From positions 1 to 64,000 of the forward strand of contig NZ_JACRYT010000008.1 in the NCBI RefSeq assembly GCF_014333425.1: a stretch of 64,000 nt of DNA, in the 5' to 3' direction. This DNA comes from Zhenpiania hominis (lineage in GTDB: Bacteria; Bacillota; Clostridia; Peptostreptococcales; Anaerovoracaceae). The position numbers were made by a program, and so were the translations under genes. The notes beneath the pieces were generated by a model. It had not been told where the DNA came from, did no database searches, and worked only from the letters and a program-made list of their open reading frames with translations. Below, in pieces: positions 25,552-33,875 of the stretch (within the stretch, counting starts at the first letter, position 1; every line of letters begins with the position of its first letter).

Positions 25552-27459
25552 TCAGATGTTCAGAATCCGCTCGCCGGCCCTTTCATAAGTGTAGCCGCCC
25601 AGTTCGTCCAGGCGTTTGTAGAACTCGTCCATCTTCAGAATTTCAATAAAGGCTTTGATATGGGGAAGTTCCAGATATTCCAGCGGCACGGCGAAATCGT
25701 ATTCCTCCGGCCCCACCGGAATAAAGTCCAGATCCATGGCTTTTGCCGCGGACAGAATTCCCATGCCCGCGTCAGCTCCATCGCTTCCGACGGCCGCAGC
25801 GACTGCCATGTGCGTCGCCGCTTCCCGTTCATATCCGTTAATCTGTTCCGGCGCGATCCCCAGCTGCTTCAGCTTGTAGTCAAACAGCACACGAGTGCCG
25901 GCGCCTCTCTGGCGATTGACATAGCGGCATCCCGGCAGGTCTTCAATCCCTTTGATTCCAAGAGGGTTTCCTTTTTTGACCAGAATCCCCTGGGTTCTTC
26001 CCACACCTTTAATCAGCGCTATCTTTCCGCTGCCAAAGAGCCTGCGGATATAGGAAAGGTTGTATTCGCCGGTTTCCTCATCCAGAAGATGAATCGGCGC
26101 CAGGTGGGCTTCCTTTCGCTTAAGTGCCATCAGGCCGCCCATACTTCCCACATGGGTACTGGACACGAACATTCCCGGATGCAGGTTCGGCATCATATCC
26201 GCTGCCACATCCAGAATCAGATCGTGGCTTCCGATTATCACTACGGTATTCTCAACTTCCGCCTTGTCACGGTACAGCTCCACCTGCACCGGCTCGCCGG
26301 CTTCCACACCTTCGCTGTGCTGCTCAATCACGCAGAATCCGTCGGCGCGGACTAGAGACATAGCTGCTCCCGCCCCTCTGGCCAGGGGAGCAGCGACCAT
26401 CTTATCCCCTACTTTTCCGACTTTCACCCGCACATATTCCTTGTGGCGGAGACTGGAAACCAGCCGCTTGGAAACAGATGCCGTCACCACTTCGTTTTTC
26501 TTCAGCGCCGTCTGCCCCATCATAGCCAGTACCGGCAGCACAAAATTTTCAAACCCAATGTAAGCGGAAACCGGATACCCCGGAAGTCCGATAACCGGCT
26601 TGCCTTCCACAACCGCCAGAATCACCGGTTTTCCCGGCTTGATGGCGACGCCGTGGACAATGACTTCCCCCAGTTCCCGCAGGACGTGAACCGTATAATC
26701 CTCGGTTCCCGCGCTGGAGCCGGCGTTGACGATTACCATGTCGTATTCGCTGACCGCTTTGGCGATGTTGTCTCGAATCTGTTCATAATCATCGATAATC
26801 GGCGGAAATCTTCTGGCTTCCCCGCCCGCTTCGATCACCATATTTTCAAACATCCGGGAATTGGATTCAATGATGCTCCCTTCCCGCGGCGTGTCTTCCG
26901 GTTCAATAATCTCTGTCCCGGTGGGAAAGATAGCCGCTCTCGGCCGTTTCACCACTTCGATCCGCGTGATCCCCGCGGAAAGCAAAACCCCTACGTCAAT
27001 AGGCCGGATCTTATGCCTGCTGGGCAGAATCATTTCGCCGGCGACAATATCCTCGCCAATAGGGCGGACATGCTGCCAGGGAGCCGCCGACGCCGTAATC
27101 TGCACGCCGTCTTTCGTCTCCACCAGATCCTCCGCCATAATAACCGCGTCATAGGGAGGGTGGATCGGATCTCCGGTATCCACTACAATATAATCTTCTT
27201 TTTCCTTCAGCGTTACGGGCGCGACTTCGGTCGCCGCCACTGTCCGCTCAGAAATCACCGCAATTCCATCCATCGCCGACGCGTTAAAAAGGGGCGATGA
27301 ATATTTCGCGTAAGTCGCATGACGGGTCACCCGGTTCAGCGATTCTGTCACCGGAATGGTTTCGTACTGAATCGTTACTACCGGGCGCAGGGCGTTTAAA
27401 TATAACTCCGCCGCTTCCTCAACCGGTTTTGTATCTAAATAAAGATTCCTTTTTGCCAT
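25552..27459 (-). CDS. MoeA-like molybdotransferase fused to a periplasmic-binding-protein-like domain
   Basis: 635 residues. The N-terminal 400 residues are MoeA-like (SAMDGIAV, the VRPIGEDI loop, NAGSSAGTEDY and GLPGYPVSAYIGFENFVLP). The C-terminal 230 residues form a PBP-like domain (GSMGGLMALKRKEAHLAPIHLLDEETGEYN, CRYVNRQRGAGTR) that in this family is thought to sense or hold molybdate or tungstate. In genomes with two MoeA proteins, one may insert tungsten and the other molybdenum. It lies directly downstream of the second moeA gene. Confidence 0.92.
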   Translation of the reverse strand: MAKRNLYLDTKPVEEAAELYLNALRPVVTIQYETIPVTESLNRVTRHATYAKYSSPLFNASAMDGIAVISERTVAATEVAPVTLKEKEDYIVVDTGDPIHPPYDAVIMAEDLVETKDGVQITASAAPWQHVRPIGEDIVAGEMILPSRHKIRPIDVGVLLSAGITRIEVVKRPRAAIFPTGTEIIEPEDTPREGSIIESNSRMFENMVIEAGGEARRFPPIIDDYEQIRDNIAKAVSEYDMVIVNAGSSAGTEDYTVHVLRELGEVIVHGVAIKPGKPVILAVVEGKPVIGLPGYPVSAYIGFENFVLPVLAMMGQTALKKNEVVTASVSKRLVSSLRHKEYVRVKVGKVGDKMVAAPLARGAGAAMSLVRADGFCVIEQHSEGVEAGEPVQVELYRDKAEVENTVVIIGSHDLILDVAADMMPNLHPGMFVSSTHVGSMGGLMALKRKEAHLAPIHLLDEETGEYNLSYIRRLFGSGKIALIKGVGRTQGILVKKGNPLGIKGIEDLPGCRYVNRQRGAGTRVLFDYKLKQLGIAPEQINGYEREAATHMAVAAAVGSDGADAGMGILSAAKAMDLDFIPVGPEEYDFAVPLEYLELPHIKAFIEILKMDEFYKRLDELGGYTYERAGERILNI

Positions 27460-27471
27460 CGTTCACCTCTG

Positions 27472-28701
27472 TTACAGCAGAACAACCTGAACCGGCTCCC
27501 CTGCTTTCAGTCCTTCCTTGTTCACTTCAATCATCGTATACCCATGGGCTCTGGACAAAGTCGTCATCAGACCGGATTTTCCCAGAATCGGTTCCGCTAT
27601 ATATCCGTCCGGGCCGTCCTTCAGTTCCACCAGAAGGCAGGTCGCCCTTCCCGGCGCCCCGGCTACATTGACCGCCATCTTCGCGACGGTGTTCTTCGGC
27701 GCCTGCTGACAGGTCTCGCTGCGGTAAAGCCATACTGCCAGGAGCTCAAATACCATCATGGCCGCGGCCGGATGACCCGGAAGCCCCATGAGAATCGTTT
27801 CCGACGGTTTGTCATAGCCCAGAATCGTCGGTTTTCCCGGCTTCAGCGCGATTCCGTGGGTGAAAACGCCCGGATCGCCCAGCTGATCTAAGACACTTGC
27901 GGTATGGTCTTTTTCTCCCTGAGAACTGCCGCCGGATACCGCCACCAGATCGCTGGTCTGCATGGCCTTTTTCACCGCTTCCTCAAGAAGCTCTCTTCTA
28001 TCCTTCAGCACATATTTCCCCGCGACTTCAAATCCGTATTTTTCGCTCATGGCTTCCAGAACATAGGTGTTAATATCCCGAATCTGTCCCGGTCCCGGCT
28101 TCTGATCCGCGGGAACCAGCTCGTCCCCGGTGGAAATAATCGTGATTTTCCAAGGTTTGTACACGGGAACCGTATGCACTCCCGCGGAGGAAAGCACCCC
28201 GATTTCCTGCGGCCGGATTTTCGTGCCTTTTTTCAGGAAAAGGGCTTCTTCCCGAATATCTTCTCCAACGCCCACTACATTTCTTCCCGCGGAAACCGAA
28301 TCGTAAACAGCAATGCTGTCCGCATCGAAAGTTTCGCAGTATTCGATCATGACAACCGCGTCGGCCCCTTCCGGAATCATGCCCCCTGTAGGAACATAAG
28401 CGCACTGCCCCGGTCCGATGGTCCGCACCGCCGGCGTGCCGATAGCGATCTTTTCCACCATTTCCAGAAAAACCGGAATACTGTCAGTCACACCATGGGT
28501 GTCGGATGACCTCACCGCGTATCCGTCTACGGTAGAACGTCTGAAATGGGGAATGGGTTCCGGCGAAACCAGATCCGAAGCGATTACCCGACCCAGCGCG
28601 TCTTCCAGCTTCACAAATTCAATGGCCTGTTTTTTTTCCGCGACTGCCGCTTTTAGTTTTTCGCGCGACTGCGCGATGGTATCTACCTTTAATAGGTTCA
28701 C
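27472..28701 (-). CDS. moeA: Molybdopterin molybdenumtransferase MoeA
   Basis: 409 residues with the four MoeA domains: RRSTVDGYAV, YVPTGGMIPEGADAVVMIEY, the VSGGSSQGEKDHT active loop (standard form is GGVSMGD-like, so this is a variant) and GLPGHPAAAMMVFELL. It inserts metal into adenylylated molybdopterin. The start is GTG at 28701 with GAGGAAGGG upstream. It is the first gene of the operon, after a clear sigma-A promoter. Confidence 0.92.
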   Translation of the reverse strand: MNLLKVDTIAQSREKLKAAVAEKKQAIEFVKLEDALGRVIASDLVSPEPIPHFRRSTVDGYAVRSSDTHGVTDSIPVFLEMVEKIAIGTPAVRTIGPGQCAYVPTGGMIPEGADAVVMIEYCETFDADSIAVYDSVSAGRNVVGVGEDIREEALFLKKGTKIRPQEIGVLSSAGVHTVPVYKPWKITIISTGDELVPADQKPGPGQIRDINTYVLEAMSEKYGFEVAGKYVLKDRRELLEEAVKKAMQTSDLVAVSGGSSQGEKDHTASVLDQLGDPGVFTHGIALKPGKPTILGYDKPSETILMGLPGHPAAAMMVFELLAVWLYRSETCQQAPKNTVAKMAVNVAGAPGRATCLLVELKDGPDGYIAEPILGKSGLMTTLSRAHGYTMIEVNKEGLKAGEPVQVVLL

Positions 28702-28734
28702 TGTAATTCCCTTCCTCTCTTTTCCTTAGTTTTT

Positions 28735-28763
28735 AGCATATCCTGACTGCTTATCCGTGTCAA
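28735..28763 (-). promoter_or_regulatory. Sigma-A promoter of the molybdopterin operon
   Basis: On the minus strand TTGACA (28763-28758), a 17-bp spacer and TATGCT (28740-28735). The leader to the GTG start is about 28 nt, with no riboswitch in it. Confidence 0.82.
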
Positions 28764-28822
28764 TAAAAGACTTTTATTTTCCTTCGTTTTTTTGTATGAT
28801 ACTGAATAGAAAGGAGTGTTTT

Positions 28823-29101
28823 ATGGAAAAGAAGCCCTGCGTTTATATCTTAAAATGCCGTGACGGCTCTTATTATACCGGCTGGACCAACGATATCGAA
28901 AAGCGCCTCGCCGCCCATAACAGCGGAACCGGCGCCAAATATACCAAAAGCCGCCGGCCGGCGGTCCTTGTCTATATCGAATATGTACCGGATAAATCCG
29001 CGGCTCTGAAACGGGAAGCGGCCATCAAGCGGCTTTCCCGCACCCGAAAGCGGAATCTGATTGAAACAGCGGCGCTTCCAGACCATCTATCTCTTAAATG
29101 A
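28823..29101 (+). CDS. GIY-YIG nuclease-family protein (UPF0213/YhbQ-like)
   Basis: 92 residues, the typical size of stand-alone GIY-YIG proteins. The motif is VYILKCRDGSYYTGWTNDIEKRL, followed by the Arg/Glu pair (ALKREAAIKRLSR). Its cellular role is not established for this family; DNA repair or recombination has been suggested. The ATG at 28823 follows AAGGAG; the longer frame has no such site. The gene is divergent from moeA. Confidence 0.88.
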   Translation: MEKKPCVYILKCRDGSYYTGWTNDIEKRLAAHNSGTGAKYTKSRRPAVLVYIEYVPDKSAALKREAAIKRLSRTRKRNLIETAALPDHLSLK

Positions 29102-29119
29102 CAGAACGCGGTTCTGTCA
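29099..29119. terminator. Perfect 9-bp hairpin at the GIY-YIG stop codon
   Basis: TGACAGAAC and GTTCTGTCA surround GCG, and the stop codon is part of the stem. U-tracts are poor on both strands. It separates the convergent GIY-YIG and amidase genes and could be a weak bidirectional terminator. Confidence 0.45.
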
Positions 29120-29130
29120 AACCGCATCGT

Positions 29131-29829
29131 CTACATCTCATTTTTCACGTCTTCTTTAAACTGTTCCCATGCTTTTGGGTGTTCCACAAAGTATTTCGGA
29201 CAGTTCTTTCCTGTAATATCATAATGGCGGATGACGTCCTTTTCATCCAGATGGAATTCATCGCAGAGCCAGGCGGTCAGCTTTACCAGCGCGCCATAAG
29301 TCTTATCGTTGAACTTCCCGCTGCTGTCCGGATGGCAGACTTCAATGGAAATGGTGTCCGGGTTGCGGTCATTGGAAGCGGAAGACTGTTCATCCAGCGG
29401 AACGCACTGAATCACTTCTCCTTCCAGGCCCACCACAAAATGAGCGCTCACATAAGACTGAGCAGAATCAAAATAATCCCGGTTTCCCTCCGCCGTGCTT
29501 CCCGGATTGGCGACATAATGGATGACAATATCGTTTACCCGCTTCATTTCCCGACCGGTTCTGGCATGACCGTCCTCCTCGATAAAGTCCTGCTGTACAT
29601 AGGACGGATAGTTCAGACTGGATACGTCCACTCCCATCACGCAGGAACGGAGAACCAGCACCAGCAGCAGGAAAAAAAGGATCGCCATCAGAATCAGCAT
29701 CCGTTTCCTGCGCCGCTCTTCTCTCGCCTTCTGCGTCGTCCGGCGGGACGGAGATCGTCTCTGTCCCTGACGGGTTCGCCCTGCTCTTGCCCCTGTTTTT
29801 TTTGATTTTGCGTGATCTCTATTACCCAT
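29131..29829 (-). CDS. Membrane-anchored N-acetylmuramoyl-L-alanine amidase (amidase_2 family)
   Basis: 232 residues: an Arg/Lys-rich cytoplasmic N-terminus (1-43), one membrane helix (44-63), then an amidase_2/PGRP domain. Zinc ligands are expected from IHYVANPG, VCHPD and the C-terminal HYDITGKNCPKYF, with DTISIEVCH as core strand. It cleaves stem peptides from peptidoglycan outside the cell. The ATG at 29829 lies only 7 bp after a good -10 box, implying a leaderless mRNA. An alternative ATG at 29700 (at the membrane helix) has AGGAAACGG before it and may be the real start. Confidence 0.85.
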   Translation of the reverse strand: MGNRDHAKSKKTGARAGRTRQGQRRSPSRRTTQKAREERRRKRMLILMAILFFLLLVLVLRSCVMGVDVSSLNYPSYVQQDFIEEDGHARTGREMKRVNDIVIHYVANPGSTAEGNRDYFDSAQSYVSAHFVVGLEGEVIQCVPLDEQSSASNDRNPDTISIEVCHPDSSGKFNDKTYGALVKLTAWLCDEFHLDEKDVIRHYDITGKNCPKYFVEHPKAWEQFKEDVKNEM

Positions 29830-29836
29830 ATTTTAT

Positions 29837-29865
29837 ATTCTACGAGTTTCGATTTTGTTTGACAA
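29837..29865 (-). promoter_or_regulatory. Sigma-A promoter of the amidase gene
   Basis: On the minus strand TTGTCA (29865-29860), 17-bp spacer, TAGAAT (29842-29837). The expected start of transcription falls on or next to the ATG at 29829. Confidence 0.65.
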
Positions 29866-29892
29866 GAGGTTGGGGAGGTTTTTCATCAAATT

Positions 29893-30984
29893 TTAAGAAC
29901 CCAGATACCCCTTCTCCACATACGGGCTGGTGGCGCAGGCCAGCATACCGCCGTAACCCAGTTTGAAGGAAACGATGTCTCCCACTTTATAAGGAATTTC
30001 TGACTTTGTCACATCGAGGATCATGTGGTCTGAACTGGCGCCGAGAATATCAACGCCCTTATCCAGAGGTTCCATGCTGTCCGGATCGGTATCCTGTCTG
30101 CCGATTGCGATAATGGCCCGTTTGATAATGCCCCGGTCTTCATAATGGGGCTTTTGCCCGAAGGCGTCCACCCCTACTTCACCCACCGGGAGGGACGGTT
30201 TTTCTTTCAGCTCCACGATCTGCGCTTCCAGAATCAACGCGTCGTCTGTGGTTCCGGGAAGCTTCGTTCCATAGGCGGTGTCATTCCCCAAAAGGAAGGA
30301 TTCTCCCAGCCGCAGGTTATTGATTTTTTCCGGAAGTTCGCCCCTTTCGATCAGATAAATAGAACTGGAGTTGCCGCCGGAGATCATCTGCAGGCGAATG
30401 CCGAATTTGTTCTCGATTTTTTCCGCCCACTGGCACAGCAGGGATAAGTTATCATGCTTGGGAATAATCGCGCCGTAGCAGGTCAGGTTGACGGCGATGC
30501 CGTAAAGCTCCAAGTGTTCCAGCTTTAAAACCAGTTCTGCCGCCGCGAAGATTTCCGTTTCGTTCTGATAGAAAATTCCCTCTCTCAGATCCCCCAGATC
30601 GATCATCAGCACAACCTTATGCGTTTTCTCCTGACGCCCCGCTTCCTCATTGAGAAGCTTCAGGGTCTCCGGCTCGGAGTTAAAACTGATATCGGCAAAC
30701 GCGACGGTCTCTTTTAACTCGCATTCCATAGGAATCCGCAGCAGGACGGTCTGCTTTCCTCTTTCTTTCGCTTTCCCGGCGTAGGTTTTCAGATTCCGCG
30801 TCCGGGAATCCGCCATAAAATCCACGGCCGGATGACGGCTCACCAGATCGATCATTTCCGGATCCGCGCAGAGGGCTTTTGTTACGATCATCAGGGAGCA
30901 TCCGCCCTGCTTCTTCGTAATTTCCGCTACCGCGTCCAGATTGTTTTTGAGTTTCTGTAAGTTTATCGTAAGTCTCGGATACAT
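29893..30984 (-). CDS. orr: Ornithine racemase (alanine racemase-family fold)
   Basis: 363 residues. A fold-type III PLP enzyme: the PLP lysine is in IVTKALC, and the barrel motifs MIDLGDLREGI, SGGNSSSIYLI and NLRLGESFLLGND match ornithine/alanine racemase-family enzymes. It converts L- to D-ornithine, the substrate of OraSE. Last gene of the ornithine operon, after the mutL-like gene. A paralogue lies at 41186-42277, so one of the two may act on another amino acid. Confidence 0.85.
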   Translation of the reverse strand: MYPRLTINLQKLKNNLDAVAEITKKQGGCSLMIVTKALCADPEMIDLVSRHPAVDFMADSRTRNLKTYAGKAKERGKQTVLLRIPMECELKETVAFADISFNSEPETLKLLNEEAGRQEKTHKVVLMIDLGDLREGIFYQNETEIFAAAELVLKLEHLELYGIAVNLTCYGAIIPKHDNLSLLCQWAEKIENKFGIRLQMISGGNSSSIYLIERGELPEKINNLRLGESFLLGNDTAYGTKLPGTTDDALILEAQIVELKEKPSLPVGEVGVDAFGQKPHYEDRGIIKRAIIAIGRQDTDPDSMEPLDKGVDILGASSDHMILDVTKSEIPYKVGDIVSFKLGYGGMLACATSPYVEKGYLGS

Positions 30985-31019
30985 TGCCCTTTGTTCCTCC
31001 TGTTCCCATTTAACCTCTG

Positions 31020-32687
31020 TCAGCGTTTTCTTTGCCTGCAGCTTGTTCTCCCGCAGGCTCCGCAGTTGCGATCACAGGTCTCCGGCTTTTTTTCCGGAAG
31101 TGACAGACCTAAATCTTCTCGGTAGACCGTCATGTCATAGCCTTCCGCTTCGCACTCCTCAATATGGCGAATCAGTTCTTCCCTTTTCGCGTCCTTTTCC
31201 GCCAGCTCTTCCTTCAGCTGGGCAAAGACAGCCGGCATTCCCTCTTCATTTTTGCCCTGACTTTTTTCACCGTTCTCTGCCAGCTGCCGCTCCAAGCCGA
31301 CTCTCTTCTCTGGGAAGGAAATCCCCAGGCTCTGTTCCAGCAGTTTTTTCGCGCCTTCTCTGTGTTTTTTCGAAAGCACACCCAGAGAAGCCATAATATA
31401 GTCGTTATCCACCAAAATTTCCGCATGGCTTGTAGGGAACAGCCGCATCCCCGTTTCATCGTGCCCGGCGATTTTTTTCATAATCTCCACTCTGTGGGGG
31501 AGCCTCGTCAGCGCGCCTCCGGTTCCTACGATATATTTCACCTGGGTCAGGTCTTTTCCCTCTGCCACGCTGCTGCGGCCGGAAGGTCCGTAAACATACC
31601 GGATCTGTCCGGCATGACGTTCCATAGCTTTCATGACCGCCTCTTCGGTGAGAATTTCCACCAGCTTGCGCTCCTCATCGTTTTTGGGAATGGCCACATA
31701 GCTTTCCAGAGCTTTATCCGGATCAATTCCGGCCTTTTCGCATTTTTCCCGTAGCTTTTCTTCCCCCATGGACTCGATAACCTTCATTCGGTTGACATAG
31801 ACCCCCAGATCCCCTTCAACTGTCCGCTTGGCCTTTGGTTCGGGAGCCGTCATAATCCGCGCGACTTGATCCGACTCCGTAGCCACAGAATGAACGTCCG
31901 TCGTCGCGCCGCCCACATCCAGCACTACCAGATCGCCGATACATTCATACAGCAGCTTCGTACATTCCATAACCGCTCCCGGCGTGGGAATAATCGGACC
32001 GTTTACCATATCCCGTACATGCTCCATGCCCGGCGCGCCGGTAATATGCTCTTCAAAAGCTTCCTGAATGACCTTCCGGCAGGGTTCTACATTGAGCTCG
32101 TCAATCTTGGGATATACGTTTTCTACATTATATAATTTCTGCCCGCTTTCCTCGTCGAAAATCAGTTTCATTTCTTCCTGATTTTCGCAGTTTCCCGCGT
32201 AGATCACCGGAACCTTTAAACCCAGGCTCCGTATTTTTTCCGCGTTGTCAATGGCCGTGTCCCGTTCTCCGTAATCCACGCCGCCGGCGATGAGGATGAG
32301 ATTGGGATGGATTTCTTTTATTTTCGCCAGATCCGTGCGCCGAAGCTTTCCCGCAGTAATATAATGAATGATGCCCCCCGCGCCCAGCGCCGCTTCTTTC
32401 GCCGCCCGCGCCGTCATATCGTAGGCGAGCCCGTGAACGGTCATCTTCAGGCCCCCGGCGGCAGAGGATGTTGCCAGCATTTCATCATACTCCAGAGATT
32501 CGATGCCCTTCTTTTTACAAAGATCCGTGATGGCTCCCTGCAGGCCGATCCGCACATCACCCTCCAGCACGGAAGTTGGCGCCTGTCCCTGGGCCCAGAA
32601 AACAGGATGTTCGGTGTCAATATCTTTAAACGCGTTTACAACGGTGGTTGTCGAGCCGATTTCGGCTACCAGCACATCAATTTTCAT
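31020..32687 (-). CDS. GlmL/MutL-family ATPase, probable reactivase of the B12-dependent mutase
   Basis: 555 residues. The N-terminal actin-like ATPase motif is VAEIGSTTTVVNAF, the second phosphate loop VVLDVGGATTDVHS, and the adenosine motif VGTGGALTRLP. The C-terminus ends with a Cys cluster (CDRNCGACGRTSC). In glutamate mutase loci this protein is GlmL, and it is also found with OraSE, where it is thought to exchange damaged cobalamin in an ATP-dependent way. It lies 35 bp upstream of orr and is separated from oraE by the inserted nuclease-like gene. Confidence 0.88.
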   Translation of the reverse strand: MKIDVLVAEIGSTTTVVNAFKDIDTEHPVFWAQGQAPTSVLEGDVRIGLQGAITDLCKKKGIESLEYDEMLATSSAAGGLKMTVHGLAYDMTARAAKEAALGAGGIIHYITAGKLRRTDLAKIKEIHPNLILIAGGVDYGERDTAIDNAEKIRSLGLKVPVIYAGNCENQEEMKLIFDEESGQKLYNVENVYPKIDELNVEPCRKVIQEAFEEHITGAPGMEHVRDMVNGPIIPTPGAVMECTKLLYECIGDLVVLDVGGATTDVHSVATESDQVARIMTAPEPKAKRTVEGDLGVYVNRMKVIESMGEEKLREKCEKAGIDPDKALESYVAIPKNDEERKLVEILTEEAVMKAMERHAGQIRYVYGPSGRSSVAEGKDLTQVKYIVGTGGALTRLPHRVEIMKKIAGHDETGMRLFPTSHAEILVDNDYIMASLGVLSKKHREGAKKLLEQSLGISFPEKRVGLERQLAENGEKSQGKNEEGMPAVFAQLKEELAEKDAKREELIRHIEECEAEGYDMTVYREDLGLSLPEKKPETCDRNCGACGRTSCRQRKR

Positions 32688-32759
32688 TTCTGTCTGTCGT
32701 ACAGGCAGGGTCTGCCTTGCCTGATACCCTCCTTCATTTTTGAATTTGTTTTGCCGCTT

Positions 32760-33554
32760 CTACAGCAGCCGATTTCGGATCTCCGCTTCTATCATCCGTG
32801 AGTCCAGATTTCCTGTTTCATCGTCATAGGTAACGATCAAATTTTTCCAGGGAACAATTCCCGCCCGCTCATACATATCCAGCTTCCATTTGTGATGCTT
32901 CATGTACCGGGGATTTCCCACCAGTCCGCAGTGTTCCCAGTAAAACAGCTCTCCCCGGTGGAAAATGGTAAAGTCCGGACTAAATCGCCGGTTTTCAATG
33001 TACAGCACCTGCTCATAACGGAAGGGGACCTGATAGGCTTCCAGCTTTTCCGCGATGACCACTTCGGATTTGGAACGTACTCTCAGCCCTCCGGCAGTTA
33101 CATGGCATTTTTCTTCCGGACGGCTTTTATCCTGTTCGAATTCCGCCGCGGCCCAGTCTCTGGCCTCCTGCCATTCCTCTGAAAACAGCCCGGCGGGAAG
33201 CTGCTGCCAGGACTTTGGCAATTTCTTCAGAAGATTATCCGGGGTTGGCTCCAGATGTTTTTTGAGCAGAGATTCCAGCGCCGGAATATTTTTCTGAAGG
33301 AGGGAAAGAGACTCCTGCAGGTATTGCTTTCTTGCCAGCGCCCGGATCATTTCCGGCTGCTTGGTAATCCCCCTGCGAATCTTTCCTGCCCCGCTTTCCT
33401 TTTCCGTCAGATAGTGGACAAAATTCATTTTTCCCTTTTCCTTCCGGATTACCAGCTTGCCTGCAGGCAGAGAATTCAGCTCCTTCTGCTGCTTCTCCTC
33501 CATTGTTTTATATTCATTTAACAAATTCAATAAATATTCATCCGCGTATCCCAT
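32760..33554 (-). CDS. PD-(D/E)XK-superfamily-like protein inserted within the ornithine operon
   Basis: 264 residues and a paralogue of the 22038-22850 gene. The same core is present: S-K-x-E (E164), FRYE, P-D-F (D194), W-E-H-x-G (E207), then a K...Y helix. Similarity is clear in the C-terminal 110 residues and weak in the helical N-terminal part. The ATG at 33554 follows GGAGGG; the longer TTG frame reads into repeat E. It has no link to ornithine metabolism and separates oraE from the mutL-like gene, so it looks like a later insertion. Its 5' flank carries repeat E. Function unknown. Confidence 0.6.
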   Translation of the reverse strand: MGYADEYLLNLLNEYKTMEEKQQKELNSLPAGKLVIRKEKGKMNFVHYLTEKESGAGKIRRGITKQPEMIRALARKQYLQESLSLLQKNIPALESLLKKHLEPTPDNLLKKLPKSWQQLPAGLFSEEWQEARDWAAAEFEQDKSRPEEKCHVTAGGLRVRSKSEVVIAEKLEAYQVPFRYEQVLYIENRRFSPDFTIFHRGELFYWEHCGLVGNPRYMKHHKWKLDMYERAGIVPWKNLIVTYDDETGNLDSRMIEAEIRNRLL

Positions 33555-33568
33555 TTTCCCTCCAAAAA

Positions 33569-33753
33569 TGTCCAAAATCAAAAATTAACGGTATTTGGAC
33601 ACGTTTTTTGGCTTCCCCACGCCCCACTTGCTAAGGGGCAACCAGAAAAAACAGGATTTTTCCACTGTTTTGAAGCTTTTTTCAAAGAATAAATATCCAC
33701 TTTACGAAAAAACGTGTCCAAACGCTTTCTTTGTTTCTATGATACACGTTTTT
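33569..33753. repeat. Paired hairpin repeat with a TTTGGACACGTTTTTT unit (copy E)
   Basis: Hairpin 1 pairs TGTCCAAA (33569-33576) with TTTGGACA (33594-33601). Hairpin 2 pairs AAAAACGTGT with ACACGTTTTT (33744-33753). The inner units TTTGGACACGTTTTTT and AAAAAACGTGTCCAAA are a perfect 16-bp inverted repeat around a core of about 100 bp. The unit recurs in copy F. It fills most of the 321-bp gap between the nuclease-like gene and oraE. Confidence 0.75.
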
Positions 33754-33802
33754 ACATTTTTTTACAATCACTTTTTGAAAAAATTTCCAAAATAGCAGAG
33801 AC

Positions 33803-33854
33803 GGGCAGGTTCCCCGGCCCATTCCCCCCTCATCCGGCCCGATTCTGCCTGCCC
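33803..33854. other. Hairpin downstream of oraE
   Basis: GGGCAGG (33803-33809) pairs with CCTGCCC (33848-33854) around a GC-rich loop containing a second complementary pair (GGCC and GGCC). There is no T-run, so it may stabilise the oraE mRNA end or cause partial termination before the inserted gene. Confidence 0.4.
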
Positions 33855-33875
33855 TTCACAGTCCATTCGCTCTGA

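Noticed and set aside
26443..27300. 285-codon plus-strand open frame
   Set aside because: Antisense to the MoeA-PBP gene, with no Shine-Dalgarno site and His/Arg-rich nonsense composition.
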